From Chloroflexota bacterium (GTDB lineage: Bacteria > Chloroflexota > Dehalococcoidia > Lucifugimonadales > JADFKI01), in contig VXNZ01000012.1 of NCBI GenBank assembly GCA_009840355.1, positions 41,426 through 105,425 on the forward strand: a DNA stretch of 64,000 bases. Direction: 5' to 3'. A model generated the notes under the pieces. It did not search any database. It saw only the letters and a program-made list of their open reading frames with translations, and was not told the DNA's origin. The position numbers were made by a program, and so were the translations under genes. The first letter of the stretch is position 1. The number at the start of each line of letters is the position of its first letter. This document shows, one piece after another, positions 1 to 9,360 of this stretch.

Positions 1-564
1 ACCATTTCGTTGCACGAATCCGGCGCGTTCCTGTTCCCCGGCACCGGGCATACGCAGGAAATTGGCGCGGGCAGGGGCAGAGGCTACTCCGTGAATATGC
101 CGCTCTACCCGTACACGAGCGACGAAGTGTACTTATGGGCGCTGCGCGAAGTGGCGATGCCGCTGCTGCATCGATTCCGTCCAGATGTGCTAGTAACGCA
201 ATTGGGCATCGACTCGCACTTCCGCGACCCGATAACGCATCTCGCGCTGTCCGTGCAGGGACACGCGGCGGCAGTTCAGGAACTAGCATCGCTTGGCGCG
301 CGCAAGTGGCTCGCGCTCGGAGGCGGCGGTTACGACTTGCAGGCCGTAGCAAGGGCGTGGGCGATGGACCTCGCCGTCATGTCCGAGCAGAACTTGCCTG
401 CCGGCATCCCGCAAGATTACGCCGCGCAGTATGGCGTTTCCACTTTGCGCGATGTGGAAGAGCCACCCCTTCAAGCGGACATGATTAGGGATGCCAGGAC
501 GTTCGCAGAGGCAGGCGTACAGTCTGTCCAACGGCTGGTGTTCAGCGCGCTGGGGCTGCGCTGA
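1..564 (+). CDS. Histone deacetylase / AcuC family hydrolase, C-terminal part
   Basis: The reading frame is open from the left edge of the window, so the start and N-terminal half lie outside. The visible 187 residues match the end of the zinc-dependent histone deacetylase/AcuC family. Seen are a LHESG..FPGTG stretch near the edge, LGIDSHFRDP (the Asp of LGID is a zinc ligand in this family) and LALGGGGYD (the GGGY tyrosine is the transition-state residue). Bacterial members deacetylate lysines on enzymes such as acetyl-CoA synthetase, or act on acetylated polyamines; the substrate cannot be told from this part. It converges on the epimerase gene downstream with about 50 bases between them. 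Confidence 0.88.
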   Translation, partial: TISLHESGAFLFPGTGHTQEIGAGRGRGYSVNMPLYPYTSDEVYLWALREVAMPLLHRFRPDVLVTQLGIDSHFRDPITHLALSVQGHAAAVQELASLGARKWLALGGGGYDLQAVARAWAMDLAVMSEQNLPAGIPQDYAAQYGVSTLRDVEEPPLQADMIRDARTFAEAGVQSVQRLVFSALGLR

Positions 565-614
565 TTGAGTTACGGTGCTCGCAACTGTTCGCTATGGACC
601 ATTTTGTTGAGCGC

Positions 615-1508
615 CTAGTCGCGGAGTATATCTCGCAGCGCCAGATCGATGTCTTCCCACCGGAATCGATAGCCGCTTTGCGAAAGCTTCAGCGGGTACA
701 TTCTCGTCGATTCGGTGGCGAACTGCGCAGCCTCGCCCATCGCAATACGCAGCGCGAACTTGGGCACTATGAACATAGCTGGGCGCTTCACTGCGCGCGC
801 CAACGCCTTAGTGAACTCGCGGTTGGTAGCGGCATTGGGCACGGACAGGTTGACCGGACCTTCAAGCGATGGCATGTCTAGCGCTTGCACGAATCCGCCC
901 ACCACATCATCGATATGAACCCAGCTCATGTACTGCTTACCGTTGCCCAGCTTGCCGCCAAGTCCCATTTTGAACGGAGCGAGCATCCTGCGCGGCAGGT
1001 CGCCGTCTTTGCTCAGCACCACGCCGATTCGCATGTTGCACACGCGAATTCCCGCGTCAGAGGCAGGAACAGTCGCTGCTTCCCATTCTGCGGTTACATC
1101 GGCGAGGAATCCCCTGCCTTTCGGCGTGTTCTCGGTGGCTATTTCGTCCTTCATGTCGCCGTAAAATCCAAGCGCGGAGGCGCACAGGAACACGCTAGGC
1201 TTAGGATGAAAGCCCGCAATTGTCTCGCTGAGCAAGCGCGTGCTGTTGACGCGGCTGTCGCGTATCATTTGTTTGTACGCTGCATCCCAGCGCTGCCCGG
1301 TGATGCTCGCGCCGCCCAAATGCACCACCGCATCCACGCCTGCAAGCGCGCCGGCGTCGATGCTGCTGCCAACGGGGTCCCACTCAGCTTCGTCCGGCGC
1401 AGTCGGCGCGCGCCGCACCAGTCTCAGCACATCGTGCCCGTCAGATTGCAGCCTTCGCACTAGTGCCGCCCCAATCAGCCCCGATGAACCGCCAACGACT
1501 ACTTTCAT
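615..1508 (-). CDS. TIGR01777-type NAD(P)-dependent epimerase
   Basis: This is a 297-aa extended-SDR protein. It opens with a Rossmann motif (VVVGGSSGLIGAALV, residues 2-16), has the YMSWVHIDDVV segment in the middle, and ends with the DUF1731-like C-terminal part (GPVNLSVPNAATNREF, then GEAA). These are hallmarks of the YfcH/SulA-related epimerase family, whose substrate is generally unknown. The frame continues 36 codons further upstream, but the ATG at 1508 has a good ribosome site (AGAGG about 5 bases before it) and places the Rossmann motif right at the N-terminus, as usual in the family. It stands alone between two convergent or divergent neighbours. Confidence 0.88.
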   Translation of the reverse strand: MKVVVGGSSGLIGAALVRRLQSDGHDVLRLVRRAPTAPDEAEWDPVGSSIDAGALAGVDAVVHLGGASITGQRWDAAYKQMIRDSRVNSTRLLSETIAGFHPKPSVFLCASALGFYGDMKDEIATENTPKGRGFLADVTAEWEAATVPASDAGIRVCNMRIGVVLSKDGDLPRRMLAPFKMGLGGKLGNGKQYMSWVHIDDVVGGFVQALDMPSLEGPVNLSVPNAATNREFTKALARAVKRPAMFIVPKFALRIAMGEAAQFATESTRMYPLKLSQSGYRFRWEDIDLALRDILRD

Positions 1509-1726
1509 TTGAACCTCTTTCGTGCGCGTATGGTGTTGCCACCTGAATTTGAACCGATATGTGGCTCCGTCCTGGCCTCCCCCTGAGCGGGAAAGGACAC
1601 CGGAGAGCATGCTCATAATGCTAATTATCCGTGTTCAGATTAAGTTCTGCGCGGGTTAAGGTCAAGGATGTGATTCAGCAGCCTGAACGGAATTCCGACA
1701 TCATTCGTCATAGGCATCGCATCTGA

Positions 1727-1732
1727 TATACT
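1727..1732 (+). promoter_or_regulatory. Extended -10 promoter candidate for prfA-prmC
   Basis: TATACT preceded by TGA forms an extended -10 box about 57 bases before the prfA start. The expected -35 position (TTCGTC) is weak. This is a prediction from sequence only. Confidence 0.4.
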
Positions 1733-1788
1733 TGATGGAAGATTGATGGTTGGCACACGACAGCAGTTACAAGTGAGCGCACTTACCG

Positions 1789-2862
1789 ATGACGATGCAA
1801 GAGCGGCTTGAGGCTATCGAGCGGCGGTATGATGAACTAGACAGCCTGATGGCGGATCCTGAAGTGGCGGTGGATTTCACGCGCATTCAGACGCTCGCCA
1901 AAGAGCAAGGCTCGATACGCACAATAGTCGAGCTTTCGCGCGAGTTCCGCGATGTACAGACGCAGCTCGACGAGGTTCGCTTGCTGCTACGCGAAGAGTC
2001 TGACACGGATATGATTGGCTTGGCGCGTGAAGAGGAAGCCGATCTGTTGGCGAATATCGAACGCATCGAGGCAGACTTGCGCATTGAGCTTATCCCCAAG
2101 GATCCGAATGACGAGAAGAACGTCATCCTTGAAATCCGCGCAGGCACGGGCGGAGACGAGGCAGGCTTGTTCGCGTCCGACCTATATCGAATGTACACGC
2201 GCTACGCACAGCGCAACGGCTGGCGCACCGAAGTCATCGATGTCAACCAGACCGGGCTTGGCGCGATCAAGGAGATTGTCTTCGAGCTGAAGGGCAGTGG
2301 CGCGTACAGCCGCCTCAAGCACGAGAGCGGCGGGCATCGTGTGCAACGTGTACCGGTTACCGAGTCGAGCGGGCGCATCCACACATCGGCGGCGACGGTG
2401 GCGGTGCTGCCCGAAGCCGAAGAAGTGGACATCGACATCAAGCCCGACGACTTGGACATCGACATATTCCGCGCCGGCGGACATGGCGGGCAGAATGTGC
2501 AGAAGGTCGAGACCGCTGTCCGCATCACACATGTGCCGACGGGTATAGTAGCGACCTGTCAAGACGAACGCTCGCAGCTCAAGAACCGCGAGAAGGCGAT
2601 GGCGGTCTTGCGTTCTAGGCTGCTCGCGCGTGAGATCGAACGCCAGCACGCAGAAATATCCGAGGCGCGGCGCGCGCAAGTCGGCAGCGGCGATAGGTCC
2701 CAGCGCGTCCGCACATACAATTTCCCGCAGAGCCGCGTAACCGACCACCGCGTCAACCTGTCCAGCTACAATCTCGAGCAGGTGCTTGACGGCGATATCG
2801 ACGAGTTCATCGAAGCGCTGATACAGCAGGAGCAAGCGGACGCGCTCGCATTCGGCGGCTGA
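1789..2862 (+). CDS. prfA: Peptide chain release factor 1
   Basis: A 357-aa class I release factor that ends translation at UAA and UAG on the ribosome. The catalytic GGQ loop is present ([11 protein letters not shown], about residues 226-236), as is the PxT codon-recognition motif of RF1 ([12 protein letters not shown]) rather than the SPF motif of RF2. The C-terminal [13 protein letters not shown] block is typical of RF1. Length matches the family. An alternative start is the ATG two codons downstream. Its stop codon overlaps the start of prmC, whose product methylates the GGQ glutamine, a widespread gene pairing. Confidence 0.97.
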   Translation: MTMQERLEAIERRYDELDSLMADPEVAVDFTRIQTLAKEQGSIRTIVELSREFRDVQTQLDEVRLLLREESDTDMIGLAREEEADLLANIERIEADLRIELIPKDPNDEKNVILEIRAGTGGDEAGLFASDLYRMYTRYAQRNGWRTEVIDVNQTGLGAIKEIVFELKGSGAYSRLKHESGGHRVQRVPVTESSGRIHTSAATVAVLPEAEEVDIDIKPDDLDIDIFRAGGHGGQNVQKVETAVRITHVPTGIVATCQDERSQLKNREKAMAVLRSRLLAREIERQHAEISEARRAQVGSGDRSQRVRTYNFPQSRVTDHRVNLSSYNLEQVLDGDIDEFIEALIQQEQADALAFGG

Positions 2863-3755
2863 TGATAGCCCGGCCTCAAAAGCAAGGGCAAGAGCATTGC
2901 GATACTCCGCGCACAGTGCGACAAGCATCCGTACAAGTCGCGGCGACGCTCAAACGGCACGGCATCCCCGACAGCAACCTCGAAGCCGAAGTGCTGGTGC
3001 GCCACGCGCTCAACTGGGACCGCGCGCAATTCTACGCCTCGCTCAGCGAATCGCTGCAACCTGCAAGCGTTGATCACGTCCAAGCCATTACGAGTCACAG
3101 ACTGTCGGGCGAACCGCTCGCCTACATCACCGGACACCGTGAGTTCTACGGCTTGGAATTGAGCGTAAACTCAGCCGTTCTGATACCACGACAAGAGACG
3201 GAGCTGCTCGTTGACGCGGCGTTGGACTATGCACGGACGTTAGACACGGAATCTATCACGATTGCGGACGTCGGCACCGGCAGCGGTGCGATCGCGGTGG
3301 CGCTCGCGGCACACCTGCCGAATGCACAAGTCTTCGCCATAGATTCATCCTCCGATGCGCTCACAGTCGCGGAACAAAATCGCCGTAAGCACGGATTGGT
3401 TGACCGCGTTTGCCCGCTGCAAGGCGATTTGCTTGCGCCATTACAGCACAGCGTTGACATCATCGTTTCGAACCCGCCATACATCTCAAGCGACCTTATC
3501 GCAGGACTGTCGCCGGAAGTGCGCCACGAACCGCGCCAAGCCCTCGACGGCGGTAAGGACGGCAGGGAAGTGATACGCCGACTGCTGCGACAAGCGCCGT
3601 CCAAACTGAACGCCGGCGGTTGTGCGCTAATCGAAATCTCGCCGGAGCAATCCGACGCCGCACACAAAACGGCGCGGGAGCAATTCCCCCGCGCCGATAT
3701 TTCTGTTCTCAATGATTTGCTTGGTCTGCCGCGCTGTCTTGTAGTCAGGACTTAG
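2862..3755 (+). CDS. prmC: Release factor glutamine N5-methyltransferase
   Basis: This 297-aa protein is a SAM-dependent methyltransferase of the HemK/PrmC family that modifies the glutamine of the GGQ motif in release factors. It shows the SAM-binding stretch (IADVGTGSGAIAVAL, near residue 127) and the signature SNPPYISS motif whose NPPY binds the target glutamine. The N-terminal helical domain is present, and length is normal. The start ATG shares one base with the prfA stop (TGATG), so the two are translationally coupled. It ends facing the guaB3 gene on the other strand, with about 160 bases between. Confidence 0.95.
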   Translation: MIARPQKQGQEHCDTPRTVRQASVQVAATLKRHGIPDSNLEAEVLVRHALNWDRAQFYASLSESLQPASVDHVQAITSHRLSGEPLAYITGHREFYGLELSVNSAVLIPRQETELLVDAALDYARTLDTESITIADVGTGSGAIAVALAAHLPNAQVFAIDSSSDALTVAEQNRRKHGLVDRVCPLQGDLLAPLQHSVDIIVSNPPYISSDLIAGLSPEVRHEPRQALDGGKDGREVIRRLLRQAPSKLNAGGCALIEISPEQSDAAHKTAREQFPRADISVLNDLLGLPRCLVVRT

Positions 3756-3916
3756 TCCAGTACTTCTACAGTCGCTGTAAGGCGACGATGACGGTCGTCG
3801 GCAGTGCCAAGGATGCTATAGGCGTGCGAGTCAGTCGATTTTCCACTTCCTGAAGGTCGGCTTTCGTCGCAAGGTGTTCACATCCGCCTCAGGAGAAGGG
3901 ACTGTTTCAATCGCGC

Positions 3917-5059
3917 CTAACTGTCGAGGCCTAGCTGGTAGTGCTTGCCTTCGGTTTTGATGGATGGAGCGACTACGACTTCGGCTTCGTGCATTTCTTG
4001 GATTGTTTGCGCGCCTATCATGCCCATGCACACTTGCAACGCCCCCATCAAGTTCTGCGTGCCGTCGGTTACGGATGTGGGACCGTATAGGATTTCTTCG
4101 AGGCTGCCGTTGATACCCACCTTAACTCGCGTGCCTCTCGGCAATGCGGGATGCGGGTTCGCCATGCCCCAATTGTAGCCCTTGCCCGGCGCCTCTTCTG
4201 CCTGAGCGAGCGGCGTTCCCAGCATCACTGCGTCCGCGCCGCATGCGAATGCCTTGCACAGGTCGCCACCGGTTCGTATGCCGCCGTCCGTTACGATCGG
4301 CACATAGCGTCCCGTGCGCTCGTAGTATTCGTCCCTAGCTGCCGCGCAGTCGAGTGTCGCGCTGACCTGCGGCACGCCCACGCCCGTAACCTCGCGCGTG
4401 GTGCAAGCTGCACCAGGGCCTACGCCCACTAAAACGCCGTGAATTCCGGTTTCCATCAACTCAAGCGCGACATCGTAGCCGACGCAGTTTCCAACCAGCA
4501 TAGGAACGTTCAGCATTTCCAAGAGTTCCGGGAAACGCAGCCCTCGCGCGCTGTTGGAGATATGCCTCGCGGTGGTAACGGTGGACTGCACGACAATCAT
4601 GTCCGCGCCGGCTTCCGCCGCGACCGGCGCGAGTTCTTTCGTCTTCGCCGGGGTAACGGAAACGGCGCACACAGCGCCGTTTTCTTTCATCTCTTCCACC
4701 CGCTCGCCCACAAGGTTGTGCCGTATTGGAGCGGAGTAGAGCTTTTGCAGCAGGCCAGTTACCTCGTCCTGCGGTGTGGTGACAATCTGGTTGAGAATCT
4801 CATCCGGGTCGTCATACCGTGCCTGCACGCCTTCCAGATTCATCACGCCCATGCCGCCAAGCTCGCTCATCTTCCCCGCGAACTTGGGGGAGCCGACCGC
4901 GTCCATTGCAGAGGCAAGCACAGGTGTCCTCAGCGTTATGCCGTCAATCGGAAAATCGGTGCTGACCAGCTCAGGATTGATTGTCAGCTCACCGGGTACG
5001 ATTGCGACTTCATCGAATCCATAGACCCGTCGTAATTCCTTGATGCGCGGTGTTGCCAA
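3917..5059 (-). CDS. guaB3: GuaB3-family IMP dehydrogenase
   Basis: A 380-aa (beta/alpha)8 protein of the IMP dehydrogenase superfamily. The catalytic loop GVGPGAACTTREVTGVG (around residues 215-231) keeps the cysteine that attacks IMP, and IVTDGGIRTGGD and MLGTPLAQ match phosphate-binding segments. It lacks the CBS-domain pair of classical GuaB, as expected for the GuaB3 group found in Actinobacteria, cyanobacteria and Chloroflexota. Some members of that group have IMPDH activity, so a role in XMP/GMP synthesis is likely but not certain. The start chosen is TTG at 5059 because AGGGGGTG lies 5 bases upstream; the frame extends 20 codons further without support. Confidence 0.9.
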   Translation of the reverse strand: MATPRIKELRRVYGFDEVAIVPGELTINPELVSTDFPIDGITLRTPVLASAMDAVGSPKFAGKMSELGGMGVMNLEGVQARYDDPDEILNQIVTTPQDEVTGLLQKLYSAPIRHNLVGERVEEMKENGAVCAVSVTPAKTKELAPVAAEAGADMIVVQSTVTTARHISNSARGLRFPELLEMLNVPMLVGNCVGYDVALELMETGIHGVLVGVGPGAACTTREVTGVGVPQVSATLDCAAARDEYYERTGRYVPIVTDGGIRTGGDLCKAFACGADAVMLGTPLAQAEEAPGKGYNWGMANPHPALPRGTRVKVGINGSLEEILYGPTSVTDGTQNLMGALQVCMGMIGAQTIQEMHEAEVVVAPSIKTEGKHYQLGLDS

Positions 5060-5090
5060 GATACACCCCCTAATAATGATGTATTGTCTG

Positions 5091-5119
5091 AATATAACAA
5101 AGCAGTATGGGCTATTCAA
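5091..5119 (-). promoter_or_regulatory. Sigma70-type promoter for guaB3
   Basis: On the minus strand TTGAAT (5114-5119) and TATATT (5091-5096) are separated by 17 bases. This predicts a transcript start near 5084 and a short leader before the TTG start at 5059. Confidence 0.6.
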
Positions 5120-5301
5120 GGATTTTTGCGCCGTCGATATGACTGCAAGAGCGCGGTGTAGAAAGCGTCAGGATGATTCCCCCGTCTCAGCCTTCTCCCA
5201 ACAAGGCGGAATGGGACAGCGCATGTGGCAATCGTCGCAGCCGCTCTTTTCCCATGCGAATCTATATTCGCGAGCGGTGCGTTTCATAGTAACCGTGATG
5301 A

Positions 5302-5307
5302 TATAAT
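5302..5307 (+). promoter_or_regulatory. Extended -10 promoter candidate for queG
   Basis: A perfect TATAAT with an upstream TGA (extended -10) lies about 58 bases before the queG start. No good -35 is seen. The rest of the 300-base divergent spacer between guaB3 and queG shows nothing else clear. Confidence 0.45.
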
Positions 5308-5364
5308 GCTGCAACAACGGTGGTCAACATAACGGAGTGAATGTTTATCATTCCTTGAAATGAT

Positions 5365-6546
5365 ATGTCCGTTGATTTATTCAGCGAAAGGGATGATTGC
5401 TTGCACGCGACCAAGGTAGGCATAGAAGCTAACATCAAGCAACTGGGCTACGAATGCGGCTTTGACATCGTGCGCGTAACGACCGCCGATGCCTTCACGC
5501 GCGACGAAGCCGCAGCTTTACAGCGCATCCGCGACGGGCACATGGACGGCTTCAGTTGGTACACCGAAGAGCGTGTGCGCCGTGCTAACCGCCCGCAGGC
5601 ACTGCTCGAAGGCGCGAAGTCTGTCATATCGCTCGCGCTGAGTTACAACACCGGCGAGCCGGACACACTCGATGAACAGCCACGCGGCAAGATAGCCCGC
5701 TATGCTTGGGGCGACGACTACCACGATGTCATCAAGAAGCGTCTGCGCGAGTTTGCCGCAAAGCTGCCGGAGATCGCGGCTCGCGAGGTCAAGACGCGTA
5801 TCTTCGTGGACGATGGGCCGATGAACGACCGCGCGGCGGCGGCACGCGCCGGCATCGGCTGGTTTGGCAAAAACACGAACATCCTGACGCCAACGCACGG
5901 TTCTTGGGTTTTTCTGGCGCAGGTCATCACAGACATCGACTTGCAGCCGGACGCGCCGTTGAAGAAAAACTGCGGCTCGTGCATGATGTGCATCGACGCC
6001 TGCCCGACAGGCGCAATCGTCGCGCCGTATGTCATCGACAACAAGCGCTGTATCTCATATTTGACCATCGAACTGCGCGGGGCGATACCACGCGAGCTGC
6101 GTCCGCTGGTCGGAGATTGGATATTCGGATGCGACATATGCCAGGATGTCTGCCCAGTCAACCGCAAGGCAATCGGCAGCCTTGAACCGGCATTTCAGCA
6201 GCGGCACGACTTTAGCGCGCCGGCCCTCATACCGCTACTTGCGCTCGATCAGCCGGCATTCAGCGAGCGCTTTCGACGCAGCCCGGTAAAACGCGCCAAG
6301 CGAGTGGGACTGCAGCGCAATGTGTGCGTCGCGCTCGGCAATATCGGCGACCAGGCAGCTGTGCCAGCACTCGCAGCCGCACTCGAACACGACAGCGAGG
6401 TCGTGCGCGAACACGCGGCCTGGGCGCTTGGTCGCATCGGCGGCGATGAGGCAAGACGCGCACTACACGACGCCATTGATAGTGAAACAGACAGCGGCGT
6501 GATCTCGGAACTGCGCCTCGCAATCAAAGAAATCGAGGCATCATGA
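5365..6546 (+). CDS. queG: Epoxyqueuosine reductase
   Basis: A 393-aa cobalamin-dependent iron-sulfur enzyme that performs the last step of queuosine synthesis in tRNA, reducing epoxyqueuosine. Two ferredoxin-like 4Fe-4S motifs are visible: CGSCMMCIDACP (near residue 202) and CDICQDVCP (near 257). The FVDDGPMNDRAAAARAGIGW segment carries the conserved active-site Asp. The C-terminal 80 residues form HEAT-type repeats (VPALAAALEHDSEVVREHAA), as in structurally known QueG. Length is typical. The stop overlaps the start of the next gene by 4 bases (ATGA), indicating coupling. Confidence 0.95.
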   Translation: MSVDLFSERDDCLHATKVGIEANIKQLGYECGFDIVRVTTADAFTRDEAAALQRIRDGHMDGFSWYTEERVRRANRPQALLEGAKSVISLALSYNTGEPDTLDEQPRGKIARYAWGDDYHDVIKKRLREFAAKLPEIAAREVKTRIFVDDGPMNDRAAAARAGIGWFGKNTNILTPTHGSWVFLAQVITDIDLQPDAPLKKNCGSCMMCIDACPTGAIVAPYVIDNKRCISYLTIELRGAIPRELRPLVGDWIFGCDICQDVCPVNRKAIGSLEPAFQQRHDFSAPALIPLLALDQPAFSERFRRSPVKRAKRVGLQRNVCVALGNIGDQAAVPALAAALEHDSEVVREHAAWALGRIGGDEARRALHDAIDSETDSGVISELRLAIKEIEAS

Positions 6547-7079
6547 CTGACGGCTGGGCGAATTTCTCGGACGACGGGCGATACCGCTACCTGTTGGGGC
6601 GGCATATCAGCGACACGCCGTGCCGCCTGCTGTTCATTATGCTCAACCCGTCCACGGCGGACGCCAAAAAGTCTGACAGCACAATTACGCGCTGCATCAA
6701 CTTCGCTCGGGACTGGGGATACGGCACGATGGAAGTGGTAAATCTGTTTGCGTTCCGTACGCCCTATGTCAAGGCGCTGCGGCAAGCGGACGACCCTATC
6801 GGCACGGACAACGACGAATGGATTTGCGGCACGCTGCACGAAGCAGATGCGGTCGTGCTTGCTTGGGGAAATCACGGCGCGTACAAGAACAGGTCGCAAG
6901 CGGTCAGACGCATGGCATTCGACGCTAAGCCATCGTATCATTTGGGACTGAACAAGACCGGCGAGCCGAAGCATCCACTATACTTGCGCTCCGACACCAA
7001 GCCTGTGCAGTACACTCATGCAAAGGCCGATAGAAACGGTGAACAGCAAGGCGGGGCATTTTACGGCACTCCATCCTAA
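6543..7079 (+). CDS. DUF1643 domain protein
   Basis: A 178-aa soluble protein of the DUF1643 family, whose function is unknown. The family pattern is clear: RLLFIMLNPSTADAKKSDSTI near the N-terminus, then VVNLFAFR and VVLAWGNHG, and a C-terminal HPLYL segment. It overlaps the queG stop by 4 bases, so both are made from one message, which may hint at a link to nucleotide or RNA modification; this is weak. No membrane segments or signal peptide are seen. Confidence 0.85.
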   Translation: MTDGWANFSDDGRYRYLLGRHISDTPCRLLFIMLNPSTADAKKSDSTITRCINFARDWGYGTMEVVNLFAFRTPYVKALRQADDPIGTDNDEWICGTLHEADAVVLAWGNHGAYKNRSQAVRRMAFDAKPSYHLGLNKTGEPKHPLYLRSDTKPVQYTHAKADRNGEQQGGAFYGTPS

Positions 7080-7165
7080 CCTTCGCCCATAAAGAGGTCA
7101 GGGACATTACGAATGACAACAATTCCAGCCTGAAAGAACAGACAGCAGACAACGATAGGTGATAC

Positions 7166-8155
7166 ATGCCCAGCGAAAAGATATTCATCACGCGCAGCCA
7201 CATCATACCGGAGGCGATCGCGTACCTTGATGGGATTTATGATGTCGAAGTGTGGCAGCAGAATTCGCCGCCGCCGCGCGAATTGCTGCACGAAAAGGTG
7301 CAGGAATGCGACGCCATGCTGACCGAGGTAACCGACATAATCGACGCTGAGCTGCTGGATACCGCCACCACGCTGAAGGTTGTGGCTAACCGCGCCGTCG
7401 GGCTGGATAACATCGATATTCCGGCTGCCACGCGCAACGGCATTCTCATCGGCAATACGCCCGGTGTGCTGCACGAATCCTGCGCCGATTTTACTTTCGG
7501 GTTGATGCTGTCACTTGCGCGCAATATCGCATACGGAGAACGTAAAATCCGCGCGAAGGAGTGGACGGTATTCGACCAGATTCCTTACCTTGGCACCGAT
7601 GTGCACGGCGCGACGCTTGGCATCATCGGCATGGGTCTGATAGGCACGGCAGTCGCGCGGCGAGCGAGCGCGTTCGACATGCACATCATCTATAACTCCC
7701 GCACGCGCAAGCCCGACGTGGAATCCGCACTTGGCGCAGAGTGGCGCGACGATATGGATTCCGTTCTGCGCGAGTCGGACTATGTGAGCCTGCACATGCC
7801 GCTTACTCCGGACACCGAATACATGATTGGCAGGCGCGAACTAGAGTTGATGCAATCCACCGCATTCCTAATCAATACAACGCGCGGGCGCACCGTAAAC
7901 CCGCGCGACTTGTACGACGCGCTGTCGAACGGCGTCATCGCAGGCGCAGCGATTGATGTGACCGACCCGGAGCCAATCCCGTTTAACGACCCGCTGCTAA
8001 CGCTAGACAATCTGCTTGTAACACCGCACATAGCCAGCGCCAGCCGCCAGACCGTGCGCCGAATGGGGCAGATGTCCGCGGATAACATCATCGCCGCGAT
8101 AAAGGGCGAGACTATGCCTGGCTGCGTTAATCCGGACGCGCTAGCAATGGGCTAA
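7166..8155 (+). CDS. D-2-hydroxyacid dehydrogenase (NAD-dependent)
   Basis: A 329-aa protein of the D-isomer-specific 2-hydroxyacid dehydrogenase family, closest in look to glyoxylate/hydroxypyruvate reductases. The NAD-binding motif GIIGMGLIGTAVARR is near residue 152. The catalytic Arg lies in NTTRGRTVN and the Glu/His relay in TDPEP and TPHIASAS. It would reduce a 2-oxoacid such as glyoxylate or hydroxypyruvate with NAD(P)H; the exact substrate is not readable. An AGGTGA ribosome site lies about 5 bases before the ATG. It ends about 20 bases before a convergent gene. Confidence 0.88.
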   Translation: MPSEKIFITRSHIIPEAIAYLDGIYDVEVWQQNSPPPRELLHEKVQECDAMLTEVTDIIDAELLDTATTLKVVANRAVGLDNIDIPAATRNGILIGNTPGVLHESCADFTFGLMLSLARNIAYGERKIRAKEWTVFDQIPYLGTDVHGATLGIIGMGLIGTAVARRASAFDMHIIYNSRTRKPDVESALGAEWRDDMDSVLRESDYVSLHMPLTPDTEYMIGRRELELMQSTAFLINTTRGRTVNPRDLYDALSNGVIAGAAIDVTDPEPIPFNDPLLTLDNLLVTPHIASASRQTVRRMGQMSADNIIAAIKGETMPGCVNPDALAMG

Positions 8156-8175
8156 CGGCAGGAATCGCGCGAAAC

Positions 8176-8481
8176 CTAGTCTTCCCTGAATGCGTTGACG
8201 CCCGTTACGAGTGCGGGCAGCCCGCCCATCCAGAACGCGACCCGAATGGTCTCCGCGATTTCCGCTTCGGTTGCACCCATGCCGCGCGCGCGGTCCGCGA
8301 TGACTTTCACGCCGTCTTCGTGCGCCAGCAGCGCGTCGCACAGCATAGTCATCAGCGTCTTCGTCTTCGCGGACAGCGCGCCATCCTGGATGATGAACTC
8401 GCGGTTCGTGGTCAGAACCTCCGCCAATTCGGGATCGTTTGCGAGTAGTGCCGCCATGTATGGGGGTGCTTGCTGCTGCAT
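8176..8481 (-). CDS. Carboxymuconolactone decarboxylase family protein, short
   Basis: A 101-aa all-helical protein of the CMD/AhpD-like family. The core TKTLMTMLCDALLAHEDGVK followed by GATEAEIAETIRVAFWMGG matches the family. The CxxC pair of peroxidase-type AhpD is absent; only one Cys (LCDALLAH) remains. The reaction cannot be assigned. AGGAGA precedes the ATG by 7 bases. The SDR gene upstream lies on the same strand (start at 9286, end at 8531), about 50 bases away, so the two may be cotranscribed. Confidence 0.75.
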   Translation of the reverse strand: MQQQAPPYMAALLANDPELAEVLTTNREFIIQDGALSAKTKTLMTMLCDALLAHEDGVKVIADRARGMGATEAEIAETIRVAFWMGGLPALVTGVNAFRED

Positions 8482-8530
8482 TTCGGTGTCTCCTGTGGTT
8501 CAAAGCATGGGAAAGGAAGAGACTATTGGG

Positions 8531-9286
8531 CTAAGCGGCGCCTGCTTCGGCGGATGTGTCGCGCATGTATGTTGGGCGTATAATCAGCTCAGGGATACAG
8601 GCGCGCTGCGGCAGATTCGCGATCAGGAAAATCGCTTCGGCGGCGTCTTCGGCGGTCACCATTGTGTCGCGCGCTTCGCCATCCGGCACTATCGGGCGGT
8701 TGTCCAAAATGGGCGTATCCACTTCGCCGGGTATCACCACGCTGCTGCGGATGCCTGTGTTCTTCAGTTCGGTGTTCAGGAATGCCGTGAAGTTGATGAC
8801 CGCCGCTTTCGCCGCGCTATATGCCATGCCGGCGAGCAGGCTTGCGTTTACGCCCGCCATAGATGACACATTGATTATTGTGCCCTCGCCGCGTTCGCGC
8901 ATATGCGGCACGACCGCCTGCGAACAATACACGCTGCCGGCGACATTGGAATCCAGCACGCCGCGCAATTCGTCCGGCGTAGTAGTCATTAGGCGGCGGT
9001 GGTGCGAACTATGCCCGGCGTTGTTCACCAACACATCAACTTGTCCGTATGCGTCCAGCACATCCTTCGCCATCTGTATCACACCGTCGTAGTCGCCCAC
9101 ATCCAGCCCGAGCGCCATCGCCGTGCCGCCCGCCGCCGTAATTTCGTCGCGGACATCCTCAACCTTTGATACAGTCCTGCCGACAAGCACGACTTTCGCG
9201 CCCGCCTCTGCCATCATCAGGGAGGCGCTGCGTCCGATGCCGCTGCCGCCGCCCGTTACTATGCACACCTTACCGTTGAGTCCCAT
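8531..9286 (-). CDS. Short-chain dehydrogenase/reductase (SDR)
   Basis: A 251-aa classical SDR. It shows the cofactor motif TGGGSGIG (residues 11-18), NNAG near residue 88, a catalytic Ser in INVSSMAG and the YSAAK active site. Such enzymes interconvert alcohols and ketones with NAD(P)H; the substrate is unknown. It probably forms a unit with the CMD-family gene downstream on the same strand. The C-terminal IIRPT segment resembles SDRs annotated as 3-oxoacyl-ACP reductase-like, but no fatty-acid genes lie nearby. Confidence 0.88.
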   Translation of the reverse strand: MGLNGKVCIVTGGGSGIGRSASLMMAEAGAKVVLVGRTVSKVEDVRDEITAAGGTAMALGLDVGDYDGVIQMAKDVLDAYGQVDVLVNNAGHSSHHRRLMTTTPDELRGVLDSNVAGSVYCSQAVVPHMRERGEGTIINVSSMAGVNASLLAGMAYSAAKAAVINFTAFLNTELKNTGIRSSVVIPGEVDTPILDNRPIVPDGEARDTMVTAEDAAEAIFLIANLPQRACIPELIIRPTYMRDTSAEAGAA

Positions 9287-9360
9287 TTCTTCACCTCATG
9301 AAATATCTCAAATATAATCTGATACAACGCGTTCTCGGAAAATTACCGCGTCAGAGTATA

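Noticed and set aside
885..1463. 192-codon plus-strand frame
   Set aside because: Antisense shadow of the TIGR01777 epimerase gene.
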